Both the position numbers and the translations under genes were made by a program. DNA of 45,624 bases, taken from Alistipes sp. Zagget8. Its GTDB lineage: Bacteria > Bacteroidota > Bacteroidia > Bacteroidales > Rikenellaceae. Shown here one piece after another: positions 17,162-26,262 of the stretch. The stretch spans positions 1-45,624 of the forward strand of contig MSHJ01000002.1 in assembly GCA_001941065.1 (NCBI GenBank), given 5' to 3'. Below the pieces are notes generated by a model. The model was not told the DNA's origin, ran no database searches, and saw only the letters and a list, made by a program, of their open reading frames with translations. Every line of letters starts with the position of its first letter. Within the stretch, counting starts at the first letter, position 1.

Positions 17162-19783
17162 TTATTTCATCTGCGCCCCGATCAGCTCCACGGCTTTGTC
17201 GATGGCGGCCTGCAGTCCGTCGGGGTTTTTACCGCCGGCGGTAGCAAAGAAATTCTGACCGCCGCCGCCGCCCTGCATCAGCTTCGCGGCTTCACGTATG
17301 ACGGCTCCGGCATTCACGCCCTGAGCCGTGATCTCGTCGCCCAGCATGATCGTCAGCGTCGGTTTGCCCCCGTTGACGGCTCCCTGCACGAAGACCAGCT
17401 TCTGAGAACGCTGGCGCAGGTTATAGGCCAGGTCCTTGACGAATTCCGGAGAACGGTCCGTCTGCATGGCGATCAGCTGCATCCCGCGGCGCTCGGGCGT
17501 CGATGCGATGATCTTGTCGGCCCACTGCGCCACCTGCTCGCGGCGCATGGTCTCGACCTCCTTCGACAGTATCTCGTTGCTTTCGAACATCTTCTTCACG
17601 GCCTGCAACACCTGCGGATTGTGGAAATATTCGGCCAGGTCGCGCATCGTATCTTCGGCGGCATAAATTATCTTCTCGGCCTGCTCGCCCGTGACGGCCT
17701 CGATGCGACGCACGCCGGCCGAAATGGCGCTCTCCGAAATGATCTTGAAGAACCCGATGTTACCCGTGGCGCTGGTATGCGTACCGCCGCACAGCTCGAC
17801 CGAAGAGCCAAAACGCACCATGCGGACCTTGTCGCCGTATTTTTCGCCGAAGAGCATCATCGCGCCGCATTTCTCGGCCTCCTCCTTCGTCGCCTCGCGG
17901 TTCTCCACGAGCGGGTAGTTGGCACGCACGGCCCGGTTGACCGCCTGCTCCACCTCGCGCAGCTCCTCGGGCGTCACCTTCTGGAAATGCGAGAAATCGA
18001 AGCGCAGGATTTCGGGCGTCACCATCGAACCCTTCTGCTCGACGTGCGACCCCAGCACCTTGCGCAGCGCCTCGTGCATGAGGTGCGTGGCGGTGTGGTT
18101 ATTAGCCGCCGCCTGCCGCTTCTCGGGATCGACCTTGGCCGTGAATTCGGCCGCAGGGTTTTCCGGAAGCTGCCCGACGATATGGATAATCAATCCGTTC
18201 TCCTTTTCGGTGGCCACGACCGGGATACGCTCGTTGGCGCTCTCGACGAAGCCGATGTCGCCGATCTGACCGCCCGAATTGCCGTAGAACGGCGTGCGGT
18301 CGAAGACCAGCTGATACGACGTCTTGCCTTTCGACGTCACGCGGCGGTAACGGGCGATGCGGACCTTCTCGGTCAGCGTATCGTAACCCGTGAAAACGCT
18401 CTCCTTGATGGGAATCAGCTCCACCCAGTCGTCGGTATCGACGGCGGCAGCGTTGCGCGAACGCTCCTTCTGGGCCTGCAGCTCCTTCTCGAAGGCGGCA
18501 AGGTCCACGCCGACGCCCTGTTCGCGGGCAATCAGCTCCGTGAGGTCGATCGGGAATCCGAACGTGTCGTACAGTTCGAAGGCGTCCTTGCCGGAGATCA
18601 GCTCGCGGCCCTCCTTCCGGGTGCGCTCGACGACTCCGTCCAGCAGGTTGATACCCGTGGCCAGCGTCCGCAGGAACGACGATTCCTCCTCTTCGATCAC
18701 CTTCTCGATCAGTCCCTGCTGCGCTTTCAGCTCGGGGAACTGTCCGCCCATCTGCCCGACCAGTCCGGGGACCAGTTTGCAGAGCGTCGGCTCGGTGAAC
18801 CCGAGGTAGGTGTAGCCGTAACGCACGGCGCGGCGCAGGATGCGGCGAATGACATATCCGGCCTTGACGTTCGACGGCAGCTGGCCGTCGGCAATCGAAA
18901 AGGCAATGGCACGCAGGTGGTCGGCGATCACGCGCATGGCCACGTCGGCTTTCAGGTCCTCGCCGTATTTCTTGCCCGACATCGCGGCTATACGGCCGAT
19001 CGTGGGCTGGAAAACATCGGTGTCGTAATTCGATTTCTTGCCCTGCAGGATCATGCACAAGCGCTCGAAGCCCATGCCCGTGTCGACATTGCGTGCCGGA
19101 AGCTCCTCCAGCGAACCGTTGGCCTTGCGGTTGAACTGCATGAAAACGAGGTTCCAGATTTCGATCACCTGCGGATGGCTCATATTGACCATCTCGCGGC
19201 CCGGCTTCAGGGCGATCTCCGACTCGTCGCGCAGGTCGAAATGAATCTCCGAGCAGGGGCCGCAAGGACCCGTCTCACCCATCTCCCAGAAATTGTCGTG
19301 CTTGTTGCCGCGGATGATGTGGTCTTCGGGAAGGAACTGCTTCCAATAGTCGTAAGCCTCCTGGTCGAACGGCACGCCGTCCTCGTCCGAACCCTCGAAC
19401 ACCGTGGCGTACATCCGCTCGGCGGGCAGCCCGTAGACATCGTGCAGCAGCTCCCAGGCCCACTCGATCGCCTCCTTCTTGAAATAGTCGCCGTAGGACC
19501 AGTTGCCCAGCATTTCGAACATCGTATGGTGATAGGTGTCGTGGCCGACCTCCTCCAGGTCATTGTGCTTGCCCGAGACGCGCAGGCATTTCTGCGTATC
19601 GGCCGCACGCGGGTATTTGCGGGGCGCGTTGCCCAGGAAAATATCCTTGAACTGGTTCATGCCCGCATTGGTGAACATCAGCGTGGGGTCGCCCTTGACG
19701 ACCATCGGGGCCGAAGGCACGATAACGTGGCCTTTCGATTCGAAAAAGTCGAGAAAAGCCTGCCGGATTTTATTTGACTCCAT
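17162..19783 (-). CDS. alaS: Alanyl-tRNA synthetase
   Basis: An 873-residue class II aminoacyl-tRNA synthetase that charges tRNA-Ala and edits mischarged Ser or Gly. The aminoacylation domain opens with [14 protein letters not shown] and [22 protein letters not shown] (motif region 1) and continues with [17 protein letters not shown] and [18 protein letters not shown] segments. The editing domain has the zinc-binding [11 protein letters not shown] and [15 protein letters not shown] motifs near 560-680. The C-Ala domain ends in [15 protein letters not shown]. Length and order are normal. It is divergent from the M23 peptidase gene, with overlapping promoter elements in the 100-base gap. Confidence 0.98.
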   Translation of the reverse strand: MESNKIRQAFLDFFESKGHVIVPSAPMVVKGDPTLMFTNAGMNQFKDIFLGNAPRKYPRAADTQKCLRVSGKHNDLEEVGHDTYHHTMFEMLGNWSYGDYFKKEAIEWAWELLHDVYGLPAERMYATVFEGSDEDGVPFDQEAYDYWKQFLPEDHIIRGNKHDNFWEMGETGPCGPCSEIHFDLRDESEIALKPGREMVNMSHPQVIEIWNLVFMQFNRKANGSLEELPARNVDTGMGFERLCMILQGKKSNYDTDVFQPTIGRIAAMSGKKYGEDLKADVAMRVIADHLRAIAFSIADGQLPSNVKAGYVIRRILRRAVRYGYTYLGFTEPTLCKLVPGLVGQMGGQFPELKAQQGLIEKVIEEEESSFLRTLATGINLLDGVVERTRKEGRELISGKDAFELYDTFGFPIDLTELIAREQGVGVDLAAFEKELQAQKERSRNAAAVDTDDWVELIPIKESVFTGYDTLTEKVRIARYRRVTSKGKTSYQLVFDRTPFYGNSGGQIGDIGFVESANERIPVVATEKENGLIIHIVGQLPENPAAEFTAKVDPEKRQAAANNHTATHLMHEALRKVLGSHVEQKGSMVTPEILRFDFSHFQKVTPEELREVEQAVNRAVRANYPLVENREATKEEAEKCGAMMLFGEKYGDKVRMVRFGSSVELCGGTHTSATGNIGFFKIISESAISAGVRRIEAVTGEQAEKIIYAAEDTMRDLAEYFHNPQVLQAVKKMFESNEILSKEVETMRREQVAQWADKIIASTPERRGMQLIAMQTDRSPEFVKDLAYNLRQRSQKLVFVQGAVNGGKPTLTIMLGDEITAQGVNAGAVIREAAKLMQGGGGGQNFFATAGGKNPDGLQAAIDKAVELIGAQMK

Positions 19784-19826
19784 TGGGTATATTATTTTAT
19801 CCTGTTTTTACGTTCTTGATTTCGGG

Positions 19827-19857
19827 TTGCAAAATTACACATTTTAAACTAAATTTG
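19827..19857 (+). promoter_or_regulatory. Promoter of the M23 peptidase pair
   Basis: TTG (19827-19829), 20 bases, then TAAATTTG (19850-19857), matching the Bacteroidetes housekeeping promoter (TTTG, 19-21 nt, TAnnTTTG). The start codon is 26 bases downstream, which supports the ATG at 19884. Confidence 0.75.
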
Positions 19858-19860
19858 CAC
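19830..19860 (-). promoter_or_regulatory. Likely alaS promoter, overlapping the divergent one
   Basis: On the minus strand TAATTTTG (19830-19837) fits the -7 box. The -33 position (19858-19860) reads GTG rather than TTG at a spacing of 20. It lies 46 bases before the alaS start. It overlaps the opposite promoter almost completely, so the two probably compete for polymerase. Confidence 0.45.
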
Positions 19861-19883
19861 CTTATTAAAGAGTTTTTTCCGCG

Positions 19884-20903
19884 ATGGGGCAAAAAGGACA
19901 CAGATTCGATACCGGGGCGCTGCGGGCCGGTGCGGGGGAGCTGACGCACGAAGCGCAGGTCCTCACGCACGACGTGATGACGGCCCCGTTCCGGCTGCGC
20001 ACCTACCGCCTGATCCGCAAAATCCTGATCGGGTTCATCCTCGTGTCTATCGCCAACGTCGTATTCTCCTATTTTTTCTACACCCCCAAGATGTACCGCA
20101 TCTTGCGCGACAACCGCGAGACGGTCATCAAATACCGCATCCTCCAGGACCGCATCCGCACCGCTCAGCGGCGTGTCGATGAAATCCGCCACCGCGACAG
20201 CTACGTCTACCGGTCGCTCTTCTCGACCGACACGCTCTCGATTCCGGGCGTGTGGCAGCCCTACCCCGATTCGAAATACGCCGCACTGGCCGAGGACGAA
20301 TACGCCCCGCTGATGGTCGGGACGTGGCAGCAGCTCGACGCCCTGGCCCGCACGATCTACCTCGAATCGGTGTCGTTCGACGAACTGCAGCAGCTCTCCA
20401 AGAACAAGGAACAGCTTTCGGCGGCCGTTCCGGCCATCTGGCCCATCGAGCGCAACGCACTGCACAACAACCATATCGGCGCCTTCAACATGCGGCGCAT
20501 GCACCCCGTGCTGGGGTATATCCGCCCCCACAAGGGCATCGACCTGGGATGCGACCGCGGTACGCCGGTCTACGCCACGGGCGACGCCGTGGTGGAGATC
20601 GCCTCCGCCGGCGGCAACGGCGGTTACGGGCACATGGTGCTGCTGAACCACGAATTCGGATACAAGACCCGCTATGCGCACCTGAGCAAAGTCCTCGTGC
20701 AGCCGGGCGAACGGGTCACCCGCGGGCAGATCATCGCCGAGACGGGCAACACGGGCATCTCCTCGGGTCCCCACCTCCACTACGAGGTGATTCACAAGGG
20801 CGTGCCCGTCAATCCGGTCAACTATTTCAACCGCAACATGACCTCCGCAGAGTACGAACAGCTCATGGAGAACATGCGCGAAACCAATTTCGAAAAGCTG
20901 TAA
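19884..20903 (+). CDS. M23 family metallopeptidase, membrane anchored (first of pair)
   Basis: A 339-residue LytM-type protein. Residues 1-40 are cytoplasmic and a single membrane helix lies at about 46-66 (ILIGFILVSIANVVFSYFFY). A coiled stalk follows (about 70-115), and the periplasmic peptidase domain covers 195-320. The zinc ligands and catalytic residues are present: His216-x3-Asp220 (HKGIDLG) and His297-x-His299 (GPHLHYE). These enzymes cut peptidoglycan cross-links or peptides. The second M23 gene starts one base after this stop. The pair share the same layout and likely arose by duplication. The intact active site means it is probably a true endopeptidase acting at cell division or shape control. 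Confidence 0.9.
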   Translation: MGQKGHRFDTGALRAGAGELTHEAQVLTHDVMTAPFRLRTYRLIRKILIGFILVSIANVVFSYFFYTPKMYRILRDNRETVIKYRILQDRIRTAQRRVDEIRHRDSYVYRSLFSTDTLSIPGVWQPYPDSKYAALAEDEYAPLMVGTWQQLDALARTIYLESVSFDELQQLSKNKEQLSAAVPAIWPIERNALHNNHIGAFNMRRMHPVLGYIRPHKGIDLGCDRGTPVYATGDAVVEIASAGGNGGYGHMVLLNHEFGYKTRYAHLSKVLVQPGERVTRGQIIAETGNTGISSGPHLHYEVIHKGVPVNPVNYFNRNMTSAEYEQLMENMRETNFEKL

Positions 20904-20904
20904 A

Positions 20905-21855
20905 ATGGCAGGGAAAAAGGATCTCGAAAAGCTCCGCCGGCGCAAACGCCGCAAGCAGCGCATCATCCGCGCCACGGTCCACGCTTTCGTGTGGCTGGGT
21001 ATGGCGGTGCTCTACTACGTGGGGTTCTCGATCTTCTTCGACACGCCGTTCGAATACCAGCTCAAGCACTCGACCGACCGTCTGCACCGCGAATACAAGG
21101 CGCTGTCGGAACGGTACGATTCGCTTCAGACGGTCCTCGGCAACCTCTCAGACCGCGACCGCAACGTCTTCCGCATCCTCTTCGAATCGGAGCCCTACGA
21201 TTTCGACTCGGAGTCCGACCGGCGCCAGTCGGCGACCTACGAGAAGATCATCGGCCGCTCGACACGCCAGCTCAAGCGCGAACTGCGCGAAGGGGTCGCC
21301 TCGATGGAGAGGCAGCTGGACGAACTCAACGGCACCTACCTCGAACTACAGGGCCTCATCGACTCGGCAGGCCGCGGATGCAACAACATTCCCGCAATCC
21401 AGCCGGTCATCAACAAACAGCTGACGCTGCTCACGGCCTCCTACGGCATGCGCATACACCCGTTCTACAAGACCTTGCAGTCGCATCAGGGCGTCGACTA
21501 CACCATTCCCGAGGGTTCGCGCGTCTTCGCCACGGCCGACGGCGTGGTCCGCGACGTGGCGCTGCGCAATTCGACGCAGGGACAGACCGTGGTGATCGAC
21601 CACGGCAACGGTTACGAGACCTCGTACAGCCACCTTTCGAAAACCAACGTCCGCAAAGGTCAGACCGTGCGGCGCGGCGACATCATCGCTCTTTCGGGTG
21701 ATACGGGACTCTCACTGGCTCCCCACCTCCACTACGAGGTGCGGCTCGACGGCATGCGCGTGGACCCGATCCACTATTTCTTCATGGAGCTGTCGCCCAC
21801 GGAATACCAACGCCTGATGCGCATCGCCCAAACGGGTATGCAGTCTTTCGACTAA
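20905..21855 (+). CDS. M23 family metallopeptidase, membrane anchored (second of pair)
   Basis: A 316-residue protein with the same plan as its neighbour. It has a strongly basic N-terminus (LEKLRRRKRRKQR), one membrane helix at about 26-48, a coiled-coil stalk (50-150) and a C-terminal LytM domain. Active-site residues are His194-x3-Asp198 (SHQGVDYT) and His274-x-His276 (APHLHYE), so it too should be active. It starts one base after the first peptidase stop, which implies translational coupling. Both probably remodel the cell wall; together they could form a hetero-oligomer through their stalks (inference). Confidence 0.9.
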   Translation: MAGKKDLEKLRRRKRRKQRIIRATVHAFVWLGMAVLYYVGFSIFFDTPFEYQLKHSTDRLHREYKALSERYDSLQTVLGNLSDRDRNVFRILFESEPYDFDSESDRRQSATYEKIIGRSTRQLKRELREGVASMERQLDELNGTYLELQGLIDSAGRGCNNIPAIQPVINKQLTLLTASYGMRIHPFYKTLQSHQGVDYTIPEGSRVFATADGVVRDVALRNSTQGQTVVIDHGNGYETSYSHLSKTNVRKGQTVRRGDIIALSGDTGLSLAPHLHYEVRLDGMRVDPIHYFFMELSPTEYQRLMRIAQTGMQSFD

Positions 21856-21868
21856 CCCAGCTGAGCGC

Positions 21869-22435
21869 ATGGAAAATTCTGAAATCCGCCTTCTCCTGCT
21901 CGATTTCGACGGCACGCTGGCCGACACCCGGCGGGCCAACACGCTGGCCTATGTCGCGGCTTTGGGCGAAGCGGGCTATAAGCTCACCGAGGAAGAGTAC
22001 GCGGCCCGTTATTTCGGCATGCGGTGCAACGAGTTCCTGACGCAGTTCGGGATAGCCGACCCCGCCGAGCGCGAACGGATACGCCTGCGCAAAATCGCCC
22101 TCTACCCCACGTTTTTCGACACCGTGCGGCTCAACGAACCCTTGTGGGAGTTCTGCCGGCAGTTCCGGACGCAGGGCGGCCGCGTGTGGGTAGTCTCGAC
22201 GGGCAGCCGCGACAATATCGACAACGTAATCGCCCACCTGGGCATCGGCGGCGGCCTCGACGGCATCCTCTCGGGCGCCGACGTGGAACACGCGAAACCC
22301 GCCCCGGATTGCTTTCTGGAAGCCATGCGCCGCGAAGGATGCACGCCGCGCGAGACGCTGATCTTCGAAGATTCGCCGATCGGCATCGAGGCGGCACGCC
22401 GCAGCGGCGCGTCGTATTTTGTGGTAAGGCTGTAA
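21869..22435 (+). CDS. HAD-family hydrolase (beta-phosphoglucomutase/phosphatase-like)
   Basis: A 188-residue cytoplasmic HAD-superfamily protein. Motif I is LLDFDGTLADT (Asp nucleophile and acid/base near residues 9-11). A helical cap (about 15-80) follows, then motif II VVSTGSRDN, motif III Lys in AKPAPDCF, and motif IV IFEDSPIGIEAA. The cap type and motif spacing match the PGP/beta-PGM group, which cleaves small phosphorylated metabolites. The exact substrate cannot be inferred. It starts 13 bases after the second M23 gene and is likely the last gene of that unit. Confidence 0.88.
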   Translation: MENSEIRLLLLDFDGTLADTRRANTLAYVAALGEAGYKLTEEEYAARYFGMRCNEFLTQFGIADPAERERIRLRKIALYPTFFDTVRLNEPLWEFCRQFRTQGGRVWVVSTGSRDNIDNVIAHLGIGGGLDGILSGADVEHAKPAPDCFLEAMRREGCTPRETLIFEDSPIGIEAARRSGASYFVVRL

Positions 22436-22499
22436 ACTCAGAAAGGATGGCAGCGGAAATCGGTTTCCGATGTGCAAAATGCCGCCGCAGCCCCTAAAT

Positions 22500-22516
22500 C
22501 CGGCGTCTTACGCCGG
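22500..22516. terminator. Hairpin between convergent genes
   Basis: CCGGCGT (22500-22506), three bases, ACGCCGG (22510-22516). It lies between the HAD gene and the convergent AddB-like gene, three bases from the latter's stop. There is no clear T run on either side, so termination is uncertain. Confidence 0.4.
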
Positions 22517-22518
22517 CA

Positions 22519-25359
22519 CTACCGCTTACATATGATATTGAAATCGCAGAACTTGCACGTATCGGCGTCCTCGCACTGGCGGAACGGCACCGACGGGTCG
22601 TACAACTCGGCGAGGGTCTCGCGCACAAGCTCTTCGAAACGCCCGGCATAGAGCGTGTAGCCGGCACCGCGGACGCCCGTTTCGCGGTCGTCGAGCGTCG
22701 GCAGGTAGTCGGGGCGGTTCATGGCCCGCACATAATAGAGCGCCGGCACGGCATCGGCCCCGCGCGTGCGGTAGAGCATCATGGCATAGAGCAACGTCTG
22801 GAGGATGTTCGAAAGGCGCTGCTTACCCTCGCCGCGGAAGAGGCTCTCCACCCCGGCGAACTCCAGATGCGGCGCCCCGGTTTTGTAATCGACCACGCGC
22901 AGGGTTCCGTCGTCCAGCGCATCGATACGGTCGGCGATGCCCGCGAACTTCATGCAAAGGGGTCGGCCCGCCGCCGTGAAATCGAATCCGTATGCCACCT
23001 CCTGCTCCAGTCCCGTAACCGTGAAGGCATCGTGTGCGGCATCGTAAGGCATCACCCCGCCCCGCAGGTAGCGCGTGACGATGTCCTTCACCAGCAGGAG
23101 GTTTCCCGTATAATCTTCGGTTGTGGCCGCAGCGTCCTTCAGGTAGTTTTCGTTGATCGCGGCCTCGACCGCTCCGGCGACCTCGCCCGTGCGGAGCATC
23201 GCCCGCAGGGTCTCGCCGGGATGTGCCTCCCCCACGATCCGGGCGTAGAGTTTCTGCACCGCGGCATGGAGGATAGTTCCGAACATCGGGGCATCGACCT
23301 CCTCGGCAATCTCGTCGTCGGCCTGGAGCCGTGCCACGGAATGAAAATAGAACCGCAGAGGGCACGCCACATAACGGAAAAAGGCCGTCGGCGACAAGGT
23401 GGCCTTCGATCCAGGATCGGTGAAACGTTCGAGCCGGGCCATCACCCCTTCGTCCTTCGCGACCTCGATAGGAGCCGTCTCGGCCAGATTGACATCAACG
23501 CCCACCTCGACCTTCTTCACCGGAAAACCGCTTTCATAGTCCAGTTGGTAGATGTAGCGGCTGGGCTCGCCCGTCGATTTGTCGTCGGCGTGCGAGCAGT
23601 AGAGCATCCACACCCGCCGGGCGCGTTGCACGAGGCGGTAGAAATAGTAGGCATAGACGCCTTCGTGGTGTTCGGGCGTGGGCAGTCCGTAGGCCGCACG
23701 CAGGTTGTAGGGCACGAACGACGCCTGGGCCATGTGGTTGCCCGGGAAATTGTCGTCGTTCATCGAGAGCAGGACGACGTTGTCGAAATCGAGGTTGCGG
23801 GTCTCGAGGATACCCATGACCTGCACCCCTTCGAGCGGCTCGCCCTCATAGGGGATGCGCAGAGTCTGCAAATGGCGTCGCAGCAACGAGGCATAGACCT
23901 CGGAGGTCAGAGCGATGTCGCATTGGTCCAGCGAATTGCGCAGCTTGGTGAGTTCTTCGGCAATCACGGCCAGAAACTCCACCCGCTGACGGGCATCATC
24001 GCCCTCGTAAGGCATCCGGGCCACGGCGGCCGTGACCTTCAGCAGCCAGTCCGAGAGGTCGCGCCACTCGGCGGCAGGCGAAAAGACCATCTCCAGCAGT
24101 TCGTTGCCCGCCAGCCACCGGGCATCGACCGAAATGCGCCGTTCGCGCACGATCTCCTCCTGCATCCGGCGCGTCAGGACGGCGTCGCAGTCCGAAATAT
24201 AGGGATGCGCGAGGATGCCCACGGCGTCGGCGTGGTAGAAGGTGCACCCCGCCCCTTTCGTGCGGCGGTGGGCCTGCAACTCCACAAGGCGTTCGATAAA
24301 CGTGTAGGCCAGGCTGGCCCGCAGGGGATAACCCATCGTGACGTTGACCTTCCCGATCTCGGGCGGCAGGGCGTACAACAGCGGCAGGAGCAGGTTCTCG
24401 TCGGTCAGCACCACCGCCGTGCGCTTGTCCAGCGGCCCCGCGGCGGCCAGTTCGCGCAGAATCGCGGCGGCATGCTTGCACTGCACGGCGTTCGACGCCG
24501 CAGCCACGGCAGTCAGCTCCTTCGGTCGCTCCATGTTGTCGTGCGACACGGCGCCGCGCGGCGGAAACTGCGCGACATTCCCGCGCACGAACATCCCGGC
24601 CTCCTGCTCGGGGCGGTCCTTATAATAGGAGTCGTAATCCCAGTAGAAATCGGTTTCGGCGGCGGTCGAAAGGAATTTGAAAAGGATCTTTTCGCACTCC
24701 GACAAGGCGTTGAAGCCCGCCACGACATACTGCCGGGGCTCGGGGAAAGCATATCCACCTTCGCGGATACGGTCGGCGGCGGCCCGCTGGACCATGCCGT
24801 TGTAGGCGATGCCCAATTCGGCGAGACGTTCGCGGAAGCGGCCGTAAATGGGGCCCAGCGTCTTCCAGACGGCCAGGAACTTGCGTTTCTCGGCCGAAAG
24901 GTCGGTCTCGTCGGCGAGCGTCGACCAGAAGCGCAGTATCTGCAGCTGCGCGGGGGGCAGGTACGAAATATCGGCCTCGATCTCCTTGATCTCCGAGATG
25001 TTGCGGAACAGCATCGCAGCGTCGATCCGGTATTTGTCCACGGTGTCGAAATCCGTCAGGAGCATATCGCCCCAGAAATAGAACTTATCGAAAGGCTCGG
25101 TGTGGTATTCCGAATAGATTTTGTAGAGCTCGGTGATAAGCCGTATGCGGTCGCCCGCCGCGAGTCCCGAAATTTCGGACATCAGGTCGTCGACCGTCAC
25201 CCATTGCGGCTGCCACATGGGCCGCCCGGCGATGCCCGTCAGGGCGTCGACGAAAAACAGCCGCGCACGCCGCGACGGAAAGAGCATCGCCCTGTCGGAC
25301 AGCCCCTCGCCGTAACGGGCATAGAGGTCTTCGGCAACTTCGTGGAGAAAGGTTTTCAT
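22519..25359 (-). CDS. addB: AddB-like PD-(D/E)XK nuclease/helicase subunit
   Basis: A 946-residue protein, started at the Met at 25359 (an ATG three codons upstream is possible). It matches the AddB subunit of the AddAB DNA-end resection complex. The N-terminal helicase-like half is inactive (LFPSRRARLFFVDAL in place of a Walker A). The C-terminal nuclease core is RVVDYKTG, with Asp824 and Lys826. The iron-sulfur staple is complete: Cys666 (VACPLRFYF) and Cys935, Cys938 and Cys944 at the very end (CKFCDFNIICKR). With AddA it degrades double-strand ends to start RecA-driven repair. It is not in an operon with addA, which lies about 900 bases away on the other strand beyond the GIN-domain gene. 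Confidence 0.85.
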   Translation of the reverse strand: MKTFLHEVAEDLYARYGEGLSDRAMLFPSRRARLFFVDALTGIAGRPMWQPQWVTVDDLMSEISGLAAGDRIRLITELYKIYSEYHTEPFDKFYFWGDMLLTDFDTVDKYRIDAAMLFRNISEIKEIEADISYLPPAQLQILRFWSTLADETDLSAEKRKFLAVWKTLGPIYGRFRERLAELGIAYNGMVQRAAADRIREGGYAFPEPRQYVVAGFNALSECEKILFKFLSTAAETDFYWDYDSYYKDRPEQEAGMFVRGNVAQFPPRGAVSHDNMERPKELTAVAAASNAVQCKHAAAILRELAAAGPLDKRTAVVLTDENLLLPLLYALPPEIGKVNVTMGYPLRASLAYTFIERLVELQAHRRTKGAGCTFYHADAVGILAHPYISDCDAVLTRRMQEEIVRERRISVDARWLAGNELLEMVFSPAAEWRDLSDWLLKVTAAVARMPYEGDDARQRVEFLAVIAEELTKLRNSLDQCDIALTSEVYASLLRRHLQTLRIPYEGEPLEGVQVMGILETRNLDFDNVVLLSMNDDNFPGNHMAQASFVPYNLRAAYGLPTPEHHEGVYAYYFYRLVQRARRVWMLYCSHADDKSTGEPSRYIYQLDYESGFPVKKVEVGVDVNLAETAPIEVAKDEGVMARLERFTDPGSKATLSPTAFFRYVACPLRFYFHSVARLQADDEIAEEVDAPMFGTILHAAVQKLYARIVGEAHPGETLRAMLRTGEVAGAVEAAINENYLKDAAATTEDYTGNLLLVKDIVTRYLRGGVMPYDAAHDAFTVTGLEQEVAYGFDFTAAGRPLCMKFAGIADRIDALDDGTLRVVDYKTGAPHLEFAGVESLFRGEGKQRLSNILQTLLYAMMLYRTRGADAVPALYYVRAMNRPDYLPTLDDRETGVRGAGYTLYAGRFEELVRETLAELYDPSVPFRQCEDADTCKFCDFNIICKR

Positions 25360-25368
25360 ACAATGCAA

Positions 25369-25460
25369 AATTCATAATTCATAATTCATAATTTCGACTT
25401 TGCTGAAATCTATTTCAAACCTCTGCAAACTCAATAATTGTGAATTATGAATTATGAATT
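25369..25460. repeat. 25-bp inverted repeat built of TTCATAA units
   Basis: The left arm (25369-25393) holds three tandem TTCATAA units. The right arm (25436-25460) is its reverse complement with one mismatch, and the spacer is 42 bases. It sits between the addB start and the GIN-domain gene stop, both on the minus strand. It could be a transcription barrier or a place for a regulator. The AT-rich composition stands out against the GC-rich flanks. Confidence 0.7.
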
Positions 25461-25465
25461 GTGAA

Positions 25466-26167
25466 TTACTCCACCCGCGTGATGTCTCCGCCCATGAATT
25501 TCGAGCCGCCGCGGACGATGGGCGGCACACCCTTGTAGGTGATCTTGCCTCCGGTCGAGGTCTTGCCCTGGAAACGGTCGGTCACCCACAGCGAGGCGGT
25601 TCCCGAACTGGTGACGTTGACCTCGGCGGACATCGTCTCCAGCCCCGCGGCTTCGACCTTGCCGGTCGAGACGAACAGCGAAAGGTAACGCACGGCACCC
25701 GTCAGCGTCGCCGAGCTCTTGCCCGAAAGCTCCATCTTGAGGTCCTTGACATCCATCCGGGCCTTCACCTGCGCCATGCCGCCCACCGTCAGGTCGAGCA
25801 CCGTGGCCACCAGCGTGCTGTCGAACGTCGCCACGGCATCGGCGATGGCGATGCGCTCCAGCGAGTTGTAATAGACCGTCACGGAGGTGCGGTCGGGACG
25901 GCGTGCGTCGGAACGCTCCGAAATGCGCAGCACCTTATCCTTCACCTCGGCGCGGAACCGCGTCGTATAGGAGCCCTTGGTGTCGTAGATAATCTTGGGA
26001 GCCTCGGTGTCGGGCACCGGGACGAATTTGATGTCGAGCGGGGCCGTCACCTCGACGGCGGTGAACGATGTGAGCCATTCGCGGCGTTCTCCGGCTTCGG
26101 CCGGCTGCTGGGCGCGGCAGAGAGCAACGGCGGCCAGCATCACGGCCGTCAGAATCATTTTCTTCAT
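25466..26167 (-). CDS. GIN-domain (DUF2807) secreted protein
   Basis: A 233-residue secreted protein. The signal peptide (MKKMILTAVMLAAVALCRAQ) ends at about residue 19, with no good lipobox. The mature part is one long set of short beta-strands with repeated glycine-serine turns (LTVGGMAQVKARMDVKDLKMELSGKS) typical of the GIN/DUF2807 right-handed helix fold. Members are common at Bacteroidetes surfaces and have been called putative auto-transporter adhesin heads. It lies between the addB and addA genes without an obvious link to DNA repair. Confidence 0.8.
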   Translation of the reverse strand: MKKMILTAVMLAAVALCRAQQPAEAGERREWLTSFTAVEVTAPLDIKFVPVPDTEAPKIIYDTKGSYTTRFRAEVKDKVLRISERSDARRPDRTSVTVYYNSLERIAIADAVATFDSTLVATVLDLTVGGMAQVKARMDVKDLKMELSGKSSATLTGAVRYLSLFVSTGKVEAAGLETMSAEVNVTSSGTASLWVTDRFQGKTSTGGKITYKGVPPIVRGGSKFMGGDITRVE

Positions 26168-26206
26168 AACAAGGTCTTGTTTTACCTCCGCTAAATTACA
26201 AAATTA

Positions 26207-26238
26207 TTGCGAAGTTCGGGATTTGTTTTGTATTTTTA
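26207..26238 (+). promoter_or_regulatory. Possible promoter of the addA unit
   Basis: TTG (26207-26209), 21 bases, then TATTTTTA (26231-26238), an imperfect match to TAnnTTTG. It lies 24 bases before the GTG start and would drive addA and the downstream ABC/kinase/protease genes. Confidence 0.35.
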
Positions 26239-26262
26239 CCCATTAAAACGAAATTTCGGACA

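Noticed and set aside
17006..19777. Long open frame of over 900 codons antisense to alaS
   Set aside because: alaS is certain from its catalytic and editing motifs. The antisense frame has no recognisable domain.
22867..25377. Long open frame antisense to the AddB-like gene
   Set aside because: The AddB frame has the nuclease and iron-sulfur motifs; the other is a shadow.
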